A DNA stretch of 29,951 nucleotides from Flemingiibacterium sp045635785 (GTDB lineage Bacteria > Bacillota > Clostridia > Oscillospirales > CAG-272), in assembly GCA_045635785.1 (NCBI GenBank), contig JAZTWJ010000061.1, positions 1 through 29,951 of the forward strand, in the 5' to 3' direction. Position 1 is the stretch's first letter, and every line of letters starts with the position of its first letter. Position numbers and translations under genes: made by a program. This document shows, in pieces, positions 1 through 6,163 of this stretch. The notes under the pieces are model-generated. The model searched no databases, was not told the origin of the DNA, and saw only the letters and a list, made by a program, of their open reading frames with translations.

Positions 1-403
1 GCAGATACGGCTTGATGTCAAAAATCGGCGTGCCATCCACCATATCGGCACCGCTGACGATGAGATCGCCGCCGTCTATCCGCAAAAATCTGACGCAGGA
101 CAGCCCCAACGAGTTGGGGCGGAAGGGCGAGCGCGTGGCAAAGACGCCAACACGGGTATTGCCACCCAGCCTCGGCGGGCGCACCGTGGGCGACCAATTC
201 TCCCGCAGTGCTTCGGAAAATTGCCAAATCAGCCAAAGATGCGACCATTCTTCTATACCGCGCAGAGCCTCCGCCACCCGATATTCGGGCTCGAATACGA
301 TGCGCGATTCCAACATATCGAGAATACCGCTCTGTCGGGGAATGCCGAATTTGTCGGGAAAATCTGTGCGGATGTGCGCGATGGGCTTAATTTCGTAATT
401 CAT
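1..403 (-). CDS. trmO: TrmO-family tRNA methyltransferase (YaeB/TsaA), 3' end cut by window edge
   Basis: The visible N-terminal 134 codons read MNYEIKPIAHIRTDFPDKFG..., the typical opening of the YaeB/TrmO family, which N6-methylates the t6A37 base of ANN-decoding tRNAs using S-adenosylmethionine. Family signatures visible are FGIPRQSG, an LWLIWQF segment after EEWSH, and the ATRSPFRPNSLGLS block that carries the family's RPNxxG motif. The C-terminal part lies beyond position 1. The ATG at 401-403 is preceded by AGAGG at a good distance. It follows aroQ on the same strand, separated by about 105 bases holding a strong hairpin. Family assignment is confident; methylation of tRNA is known for the family and inferred here. 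Confidence 0.9.
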   Translation of the reverse strand, partial: MNYEIKPIAHIRTDFPDKFGIPRQSGILDMLESRIVFEPEYRVAEALRGIEEWSHLWLIWQFSEALRENWSPTVRPPRLGGNTRVGVFATRSPFRPNSLGLSCVRFLRIDGGDLIVSGADMVDGTPIFDIKPYL

Positions 404-421
404 ATATTGCCTCTGAAATTT

Positions 422-445
422 GGGTGCGGACGTTTGTCCGCACCC
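422..445. other. Perfect 10-bp inverted repeat between aroQ and trmO
   Basis: GGGTGCGGAC (422-431), loop GTTT, GTCCGCACCC (436-445). It lies 64 bases after the aroQ stop and just before the trmO ribosome site. On the minus strand it is followed by AAATTTCAGAGG, with no real U tract, so it may be a weak terminator, a processing site or a spacer hairpin inside one transcript. The T-rich side is on the plus strand, where no gene ends. Confidence 0.5.
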
Positions 446-508
446 GATTTGTTTGTTTCTATAATGAAATCATTTCCGCAAAACGCAAATCGAATAAAGC
501 AAGCGATT

Positions 509-961
509 TCAGGCTTTTTTCTTTGCCGCATCCACAGCGGCATACAGACCGAGTATGTAGCTGTATGCACCAAAGCCCGCGATCTGTCCTGCACAAACAG
601 GTGCTATCACCGATGTGTTACGGAAGGCATCTCTCGCGTGAATGTTCGATAAATGCACTTCAATAACGGGCAAGCGAATGGCTTCGATGGCATCACGGAT
701 GGCGTAGGAATAATGCGTATAAGCACCCGCATTCAGCACCACCGCATCAATGCCGCCCTTTGCCATCGGACGCGCCGCATGCAAGCGATCAATGATCGCC
801 CCTTCGTGATTGCTTTGGAAAAATTCCACCGAAACGCCAAGCGTTTGCGCAGTTTTTGCAAGCTCGGTTTCGATAGCGGCAAGGCTCTCCGAGCCGTAAT
901 GGGCGGGATCCCTCTCACCGAGCAAATTAAGGTTCGGACCGTTGATAATGAGGATCTTCAC
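509..961 (-). CDS. aroQ: Type II 3-dehydroquinate dehydratase
   Basis: A 150-residue protein of the normal size for type II dehydroquinases, which convert 3-dehydroquinate to 3-dehydroshikimate in the shikimate pathway. Visible motifs are NGPNLNLLGERDP (residues 7-19), the catalytic Tyr22 in HYGSE, FFQSNHEG (47-54), NAGAYTHYS (77-85) with His83, and EVHLSN (101-106) containing the general-acid His103, then the FRNTSV arginine. The start is GTG at 959-961; an in-frame stop lies just upstream, so no earlier start is possible. The nearest good ribosome site (AAAGGAAG) lies about 27 bases upstream, with a perfect 8-bp hairpin (973-991) between it and the GTG. It lies 79 bases downstream of the endonuclease IV-like gene and is probably co-transcribed with it. 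Confidence 0.95.
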   Translation of the reverse strand: MKILIINGPNLNLLGERDPAHYGSESLAAIETELAKTAQTLGVSVEFFQSNHEGAIIDRLHAARPMAKGGIDAVVLNAGAYTHYSYAIRDAIEAIRLPVIEVHLSNIHARDAFRNTSVIAPVCAGQIAGFGAYSYILGLYAAVDAAKKKA

Positions 962-972
962 GTTTCACAATC

Positions 973-991
973 GCTTTTGCACGGCAAAAGC
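973..991 (-). promoter_or_regulatory. Hairpin between ribosome site and GTG start of aroQ
   Basis: GCTTTTGC, loop ACG, GCAAAAGC: a perfect 8-bp stem in the aroQ leader. It separates the AAAGGA ribosome-binding sequence from the GTG start. Folding the stem would bring the two to roughly 12 bases apart, a more usual distance. That the stem controls translation is inference. Confidence 0.4.
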
Positions 992-1040
992 TTCCTTTCT
1001 TTCATAATAATGTGCAACGCAATTTGAAGAATGGAACCGA

Positions 1041-1940
1041 TCAAGCCATTTCCTTCAAAAGCGCGGTGTAGGTTCGTTTCATGGCAAGGGCGTCCTCCGC
1101 CTGATGCCCCGCAGATTCGCTGATGATACGCGGGCAGACGTTTTCCCGCACCAGCGCTTCCATCAGAGGCTCAAAGGGCGGCTCGTAGCCCTCGTCATCG
1201 AAATTCATATGCTTTTTTTCACCCTGCTTGGTGTATTCGATCTTCGAAAAATGGCAATGGAGCGTCTTTGCATAACCGTCGCCCAAACGGTTTGCGATGC
1301 GGTCAAACACCGCCCGATAGTCGTCGGTTTTTACGAATACGCCGCCTGTAGGCGTTTCCTGTGCTTCATCAAAGATGCCACTGTGGAATCGTCCACGGCA
1401 GTTGAGATGCCCGAAATCCACCACGGGGCAGAGTCTCGGATCCATCTTGCAAAGCGTTAGAACCTCATCGAGTGTACCGAGCTGATTGAGCTTGCCCATG
1501 GTTTCAAGTCCGATGCGAATGGGGGTTTCTACCTGCGCGAGCAGCTTGTACAGCGTTTCCGAGGCGTATTGCATCGCCTGCGCGCGCGTGATCTTCGCCG
1601 CGCTTCCCGTATGCACCACAATGGTATCCGCACCTAACAGCGCCGCCGCACGAAGTCCTGTTTTGATGTACTCCACGCTGTTATCCCGCTTCTCCGGCTC
1701 CGTGCTGGAAAGCGAGATGAAATAGGGGGTGTGCAGACTGAGAAGAATTCCGCAACGCTTAGCCTCCGCGCCCACCTGCACCAACGATGCCTCGCCTGCC
1801 TGATAGCCGCGCCCTGCCTGATATTCATATGCGTCAAGCCCTTTTTCTGCCAGCCACGCGGGGGCTTCATAGGTATGCTTTTTCCCCTCCGCGGCGAAGC
1901 TGTCGGGATTGCCCGCAACGCCAAATGCAGCTTTGTTCAT
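1041..1940 (-). CDS. Endonuclease IV-like TIM barrel protein (Nfo/AP endonuclease 2 family)
   Basis: A 299-residue TIM barrel resembling bacterial endonuclease IV, the zinc enzyme that incises DNA at abasic sites. Candidate metal ligands fall in the family order: His70 in LHTPY, His110 in VVHTG, Glu146 in GLETMGK, Asp175 and His178 in VDFGHLN, His228 in LHCHFSK and Glu275 in ISES. The family's late Asp-Arg-His segment (ligands Asp229 and His231 in E. coli Nfo) is here KKHMNF around His244, so one aspartate ligand appears to be missing. Length matches Nfo (about 280). Activity on abasic DNA is therefore not certain, and a sugar-isomerase-like role is possible. The start at FGVAGNP is the natural one; the AGAGG upstream is rather close to the ATG. 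Confidence 0.8.
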   Translation of the reverse strand: MNKAAFGVAGNPDSFAAEGKKHTYEAPAWLAEKGLDAYEYQAGRGYQAGEASLVQVGAEAKRCGILLSLHTPYFISLSSTEPEKRDNSVEYIKTGLRAAALLGADTIVVHTGSAAKITRAQAMQYASETLYKLLAQVETPIRIGLETMGKLNQLGTLDEVLTLCKMDPRLCPVVDFGHLNCRGRFHSGIFDEAQETPTGGVFVKTDDYRAVFDRIANRLGDGYAKTLHCHFSKIEYTKQGEKKHMNFDDEGYEPPFEPLMEALVRENVCPRIISESAGHQAEDALAMKRTYTALLKEMA

Positions 1941-2012
1941 ATCCTCTATGATCCTTTTCCATGCAGATTTGTTTTCTAAAATGCACCCTTGCGGAGCATA
2001 TTAGATGCTCGC

Positions 2013-3638
2013 TTAAGCATCTTTGCCTTCCCCGGATCCTGCGTTCGGATTTTGCATCTGAAGAAGCGCATCCGCATCGGCTTCCTTCTCGGAGCCGTCG
2101 GGCTGTTTTACTCTGATCTTGATGCCGTAGAATTTCATCATATCACCGATACCCTCTCCAATTTCTTCCATGGAGAAGTTGCAATCCGCCAGATCATCCT
2201 CGCTCATTTGGGAAAGTCTGGCGTAAAAATCCAGCGCGATTGCCGCATAAACAGGCTGATCGATCTTGAAGGAGTCGAAAAGAAGGTTTTCGGCAACGTT
2301 GACACTGCGGCTATCAATGAGCTGGCGCAGACGTCTCCAAATGATGCCCGGCTCGGATTTTTCGGGCAGCGCATCCTCGGGGATGATCGGCGAAGGCTTG
2401 CGGAATACCGCGCCCGCCAAAATTTTTGTCAAATTGTAGTATTTGGATTTGCCCTCCTCGGGCTTTGTCAGCGAGGGATCCACAGAGCTTCCCGCTTCAC
2501 GTTGGATCTTGACCTCATATGCCTTGAGCATGGCATCAAGCCCCTGTCCGATTTGATTTAGGGTGAGGTTATGCGCCTGTAGTTCCTCCTCGGAAAGCTC
2601 GGATAATCTGCCGTAAAAGTCCAGCGCAAACCGTGCGAATACGAGATTTGTTTTATCGTAGGACGCCTTGAGCATTTCCTCTGCTTCTACAAAATTTCCT
2701 GCATCATAGAGCGCACGAAGCTGCTTGTAAAATTTTCCCGACTCTGTATGATCCTCAACCGTATCGTCGGGGATAATATGCGAGGGAAGCTTGAAAATAT
2801 TGACCGCGATCGCTTTGATCAGATTATAGAATTGGGACTTTCCTTCCTCCGGCTCCACATTCAACAGCTGCGGAACGTTTTCTGTGGGCTGCTGCAGCTT
2901 GATACCGTAGGCTTTCAGCGCTTCCGCCAAGCCGAGCCCCACCTTTGTTTGAGAAAAGTCTGCCTTTTCCAATTCCTCCGCAGGCAGCTCGGATACGCGG
3001 GTATAAAAGTCCACCGCCATCTGTACAAAGATGGGCTTTTTGGGATCGTAAGCCGCCTTCAGCTTTTCCTCCGCCTCCGTCAGCTTGCGCGCGTTGAAAA
3101 GCTCGAGCAGTTCGGCAAAGAATTTGCCGGGAACGGAATCGGCAGAAAATGCGTTTTCGGGAATAAACTGGGACGGCGCCTGAAACACCGCCTTGGCAAG
3201 TGCTTTGGTCAGACAGTAAAACTGGGATTTTCCTTCTTCAGGTTCAATCTCTATCCGATTCATGCCATTTTCGCCATCCTGCTTTTTTTGCACCTTTACT
3301 TCGTAGAAGTTCATCACGTCCGCGATGCCTTGACCGATGGCGTTTACAGAGAAGCCGCTCGCCTCAAGCTCGCTCTCCTCAAGCTCGGAAAGCTTTGCAT
3401 AGAAATCAATCGCCACCGCCATAATAAGGGGCTGATTTTTGTCATAGGCTTCGCGCAGATGCTTGTCGCCCTCGGCAAATTGCTTGGCATAAAAAAATGC
3501 ACGCATTTCCGCGAGAAGCTTGCCGGGGGGAGTGTCCGACGGCAGTGCGCCATCGGGAATGATGGGCGACGGCTTTTTGAAAATACCTGCCGCCAGAGCT
3601 TTGGTTACATCATAAAATTTTGTCATAATCATTACCAT
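2013..3638 (-). CDS. Four-fold tandem repeat protein, DUF6483-like, function unknown
   Basis: A 541-residue soluble protein made of four copies of one domain of about 110 residues (roughly 8-116, 136-248, 266-378 and 396-508). The linker motif EPEEGKSQFY recurs at residues 132, 262 and 392, so the period is exactly 130. Each copy has the same marks: FYxLTKALA, PSxIIP, a GKxxxxLRxL helix, an AExxLKxxYD helix, AxDFYxRLSELSEEEL, then a GQGLxxxxKxYxVKI end. The pattern is all-helical and resembles what I recall of the single-domain DUF6483 family of Firmicutes; that link is from memory. No signal peptide, membrane helix or catalytic motif is visible. The protein may start at the fifth residue (MTKFYDV); the ribosome site is weak. 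Neighbours give no functional hint. Confidence 0.75.
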   Translation of the reverse strand: MVMIMTKFYDVTKALAAGIFKKPSPIIPDGALPSDTPPGKLLAEMRAFFYAKQFAEGDKHLREAYDKNQPLIMAVAIDFYAKLSELEESELEASGFSVNAIGQGIADVMNFYEVKVQKKQDGENGMNRIEIEPEEGKSQFYCLTKALAKAVFQAPSQFIPENAFSADSVPGKFFAELLELFNARKLTEAEEKLKAAYDPKKPIFVQMAVDFYTRVSELPAEELEKADFSQTKVGLGLAEALKAYGIKLQQPTENVPQLLNVEPEEGKSQFYNLIKAIAVNIFKLPSHIIPDDTVEDHTESGKFYKQLRALYDAGNFVEAEEMLKASYDKTNLVFARFALDFYGRLSELSEEELQAHNLTLNQIGQGLDAMLKAYEVKIQREAGSSVDPSLTKPEEGKSKYYNLTKILAGAVFRKPSPIIPEDALPEKSEPGIIWRRLRQLIDSRSVNVAENLLFDSFKIDQPVYAAIALDFYARLSQMSEDDLADCNFSMEEIGEGIGDMMKFYGIKIRVKQPDGSEKEADADALLQMQNPNAGSGEGKDA

Positions 3639-3695
3639 ACCGTCGCAAGTGCGAAGGCTTCCTTATTTGGGTATTTTGAGGCTAAATTTCCTCGT

Positions 3696-4148
3696 TTATT
3701 TTTTGATACATTCCTTGCCGGTGCCGGAAAGGATATGCATACGCAAAATCACAGCGCGATCCATAAAACCGCGGGTATATTTGTCCATGCGGTCGGGCAA
3801 TGTGGGCGCGTGGACCTTGGCAATTTCCATCAGCACCGCATATTTTTCGTCGGGATCTTCTACGATCTCGGCATCGGCAAAGAAAATGGCAGATTTGTAG
3901 TCAAGACCGAATTTTCCGGGGCGTGGCACGCATTCGGATACCGCCGTGATGCAGACGCGGGGGTTTTCTTTGATGCGCTCCAACTTTTCGCCCTCTTTTG
4001 CACAGTGGAAGTAGATGCAGTCGTTCATGAAAATCGGCGACATGGGCACCGCGTAGGCATCGCCCGAAAAGGCAATGTTCGCATAGGGTGCGTTTTTGAT
4101 AACTTCAACAGCGAAAGCATAATCGCGCTCTCGATCGGCTCTTCTCAT
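3696..4148 (-). CDS. Pyridoxamine 5'-phosphate oxidase-family flavin protein (NimA-like)
   Basis: 150 residues starting MRRADRERDYAFAVEVIKNAPYANIAF, with PYAVPMSP-like and IYFHCAKEGEKLERIKENPRVCITAV blocks. These are the hallmarks of the split-barrel FMN-binding family that includes NimA-type nitroimidazole reductases. Such proteins bind FMN and reduce small substrates; the substrate here cannot be told from sequence, and drug resistance should not be assumed. The ATG overlaps the end of the YqeG gene by four bases (ATGA), which indicates translational coupling. AAAGGACAGATAAA supplies a good ribosome site. The C-terminus (VILRMHILSGTGKE) is complete. Confidence 0.9.
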   Translation of the reverse strand: MRRADRERDYAFAVEVIKNAPYANIAFSGDAYAVPMSPIFMNDCIYFHCAKEGEKLERIKENPRVCITAVSECVPRPGKFGLDYKSAIFFADAEIVEDPDEKYAVLMEIAKVHAPTLPDRMDKYTRGFMDRAVILRMHILSGTGKECIKK

Positions 4149-4654
4149 TTTATCTGTCCTTTCTTTTTTCGATAAAGCCGCAAAAAGGGCTTTTCAAGAA
4201 GGCGCTTCGCCTTGAAAAAGAGCGTGCGCTTATCCTTGATGGGGGGCACGAGATAGGCGCGGATCCCGCATCGCTTCGCCGCCCACACATCGGTGAAAAG
4301 CTGATCGCCCACAGCGGCGGTTTCTTCGGGTGAAACCTTCATATACGCCATGGCTTCCTTTAGATACCGTCGAGACGGCTTCGCCGCATTCGCATGAAAA
4401 TAGCAGTCCATGCCTTCGCAAAAGCTTTCCACACGGGGGGCGTGATTGTTGGAAACGAAGGCAACCTTGATCTTCGCCTCGTGCATGGACGAAAGCCATG
4501 CGGCGACGGATGGCGTGGGCTTGGGATCATCGTAGGTCACCAGCGTATTGTCAATATCGAGAATGAGCGCCTTCACTCCCGATTCCGTCAAAAACGCGGG
4601 CGTGATGGCGTAAATATCACCAAAAATCTCGGTGGGTAAAAATGCTTCAAACAT
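4145..4654 (-). CDS. YqeG-family HAD IIIA phosphatase
   Basis: About 169 residues with the HAD phosphatase signatures in order: LILDIDNTL (nucleophile aspartates near residues 33 and 35), VAFVSNN (motif II), a KPS lysine (motif III) and AVGDQLFTDVWAAKRCG (motif IV). The closing RLLEKPFLRLYRKKK is basic. This is the YqeG family, conserved in Firmicutes, often beside aroE, yqeH and ribosome-assembly genes; in cyanobacteria/plants relatives dephosphorylate phosphatidylglycerophosphate. Two ATGs are possible: 4663, which overlaps the GAAGGA ribosome site, and 4654, which is eight bases from it; I chose 4654. It is the first gene of a minus-strand operon with the flavin protein, driven by the promoter at 4690-4718. 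Confidence 0.92.
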   Translation of the reverse strand: MFEAFLPTEIFGDIYAITPAFLTESGVKALILDIDNTLVTYDDPKPTPSVAAWLSSMHEAKIKVAFVSNNHAPRVESFCEGMDCYFHANAAKPSRRYLKEAMAYMKVSPEETAAVGDQLFTDVWAAKRCGIRAYLVPPIKDKRTLFFKAKRLLEKPFLRLYRKKKGQIK

Positions 4655-4689
4655 CAAATGCATCCTTCAACTATAAGTATTCAGTATAT

Positions 4690-4718
4690 ATTGTACCACA
4701 ATGTTCCGCCGCTTTCAA
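4690..4718 (-). promoter_or_regulatory. Sigma-A promoter for the yqeG operon
   Basis: On the minus strand, -35 TTGAAA (4713-4718), a 17-base spacer and -10 TACAAT (4690-4695). The start point would lie about 30 bases upstream of the GAAGGA ribosome site. Confidence 0.8.
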
Positions 4719-4725
4719 GTCTATT

Positions 4726-4754
4726 TTGAAAATTCCGATCTCTTTTTATACAAT
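4726..4754 (+). promoter_or_regulatory. Sigma-A promoter for the lipoprotein gene
   Basis: TTGAAA (4726-4731), 17 bases, TACAAT (4749-4754). It diverges from the yqeG promoter with only seven bases between the two -35 boxes. It leaves a leader of roughly 110 bases before the lipoprotein start. Confidence 0.75.
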
Positions 4755-4870
4755 ATCAATTTTTTTGGAACTTTTTCTTCTCTTTTTTCGTCAAATACCG
4801 TGTAAGCCTTACCAAAAGGAATCGAACGAAAAAGAAAGCCTTCGCTTTTTGCGAAATCACGGTGTTGATC

Positions 4871-6109
4871 ATGAAAAAAACATCTGCTTTTATGCCTGCG
4901 CTTCTTGCAATTGTACTGATGCTCACCGCCCTATGTTTAGGAAGCTGCGGTTCTGCTCCCACCGATATCGAGGAAACCGCACTCAATCCAAATCCCGATA
5001 TTGTCATGAAAACCGCCCTTCCCGTCTATGATTCGGGCTATGCTTATGCGGTGCTCACCATCGAGAATCATTCGGACGAAACCATAGAATTTGGCGCCAC
5101 ATGGCATTTAGAAAAAAAGTCGGGCGATGCCTGGAACAAAATGCCCTTCCGCGAAAATGTCGCTTTCCACAGCATTTTGTACAGCGTTTCGCCGGGCGGA
5201 ATATTCGGTGATACCTGCTCATTCTTCATTTTGAAAAACGATACGCTGGCAAAGGGTGACTATCGCATCATCAAATACATAAACGATGCACCCTATGCCG
5301 CCAACTTTACGGTCGGCGCATCCAACGCTTCGTCGAAGGCGCCCCACGGCTATGCGCCCCTTCGGTCGCTGCCCGAAAAATATGAGCCGCAGCATGCCGT
5401 CACCGATGGCGTGGTGGTTCTCTATGACGATCACATCGAAAATGAAGAAAAAATGATCGAATTTTTCAAATTCGCGCATCTGCCCAAATGGCGCGGACAG
5501 CTTCGCATTGCAAGCTTCACCGTCGAGGGCGATATGATCCTTACAGATATCGTGCGCGCGACAGACGGCCGCATTGACGTCCACCGCGATGCCACCCGCG
5601 ACGATTCCGGTGACGACGAAATCACCGTCAGCTTTTTCAGCAGCTTCATCTCGGACGGCAGCACCGTTTTCCTCTCGAATCACCGCATTTACGGCGAGCA
5701 GCCCGAAAATATGCCGCTGATCAAAGGAAGCAAAGCGGCGGCGGAATTGGTGAAGGAATACGAGAGCAGCTTATACAGCATATCGGATCTTTCCGTATGG
5801 TCGCCCGACGGCAGCATTTGCGCGTCCACTGCCTCCCACGACAACTGCGGTTTCTTGCTTTCTACATCAAGCTGGGGTAATACCTACTCCATCAAAAACG
5901 AAAACCGCACCGACTCCATGCAGGTCGTCGATCTCGTATGGCAGGACAACCAAACGCTTCTTCTTGTTGCCAAGACGGGAGATGCATCGTCGCAGTATTA
6001 CTATGAATTCCTAAAGGTTTCTGATAACGGTGAGACAGAAACGCTGTCCTACACCCATTCCAATCACACGTACACCTTCCATGACGGACAGATCGTCATA
6101 CCCGAATAA
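4871..6109 (+). CDS. Lipoprotein of unknown function with C-terminal WD/propeller-like region
   Basis: 412 residues starting MKKTSAFMPALLAIVLMLTA, a signal peptide ending in the lipobox LGSC, so the protein should be lipid-anchored on the outer face of the membrane. The first third (IENHSDETIEFGATWHLEKKSGDAWNKMP...) looks like the immunoglobulin-like domain seen in bacterial lipoproteins with BIG/'bacterial Ig-like' folds. The later part, with SVWSPDGSICASTASHD and VDLVWQDNQTLLLVAKT, is reminiscent of beta-propeller blades. No catalytic motif is recognised. I chose ATG 4871; an in-frame GTG at 4862 is possible, and the ribosome site (ACGGTG) is weak for either. It is transcribed alone and ends in a perfect terminator. 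Confidence 0.85.
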   Translation: MKKTSAFMPALLAIVLMLTALCLGSCGSAPTDIEETALNPNPDIVMKTALPVYDSGYAYAVLTIENHSDETIEFGATWHLEKKSGDAWNKMPFRENVAFHSILYSVSPGGIFGDTCSFFILKNDTLAKGDYRIIKYINDAPYAANFTVGASNASSKAPHGYAPLRSLPEKYEPQHAVTDGVVVLYDDHIENEEKMIEFFKFAHLPKWRGQLRIASFTVEGDMILTDIVRATDGRIDVHRDATRDDSGDDEITVSFFSSFISDGSTVFLSNHRIYGEQPENMPLIKGSKAAAELVKEYESSLYSISDLSVWSPDGSICASTASHDNCGFLLSTSSWGNTYSIKNENRTDSMQVVDLVWQDNQTLLLVAKTGDASSQYYYEFLKVSDNGETETLSYTHSNHTYTFHDGQIVIPE

Positions 6110-6113
6110 AAGC

Positions 6114-6144
6114 AAAGGGCACATCCGCGGATGTGCCCTTTTTT
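6114..6144. terminator. Strong intrinsic terminator, probably bidirectional
   Basis: A perfect 14-bp inverted repeat, AAAGGGCACATCCG (6114-6127) and CGGATGTGCCCTTT (6128-6141), then a T run. It starts five bases after the lipoprotein stop. It also lies just downstream of the convergent fusion gene, with T-rich sequence on that side too. Confidence 0.9.
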
Positions 6145-6163
6145 GTGGGTTCTATTCAATTTG

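Noticed and set aside
3696..4148. Nitroimidazole resistance gene (nim)
   Set aside because: The fold family fits, but the family has many non-resistance members, and nothing in the sequence shows drug reduction.
2748..4175. Long plus-strand open frame opposite the four-repeat protein
   Set aside because: It lies antisense to two well-supported genes, crosses their boundary, is rich in His, Arg and Phe as mirror frames are, and has no ribosome site or recognisable domain.
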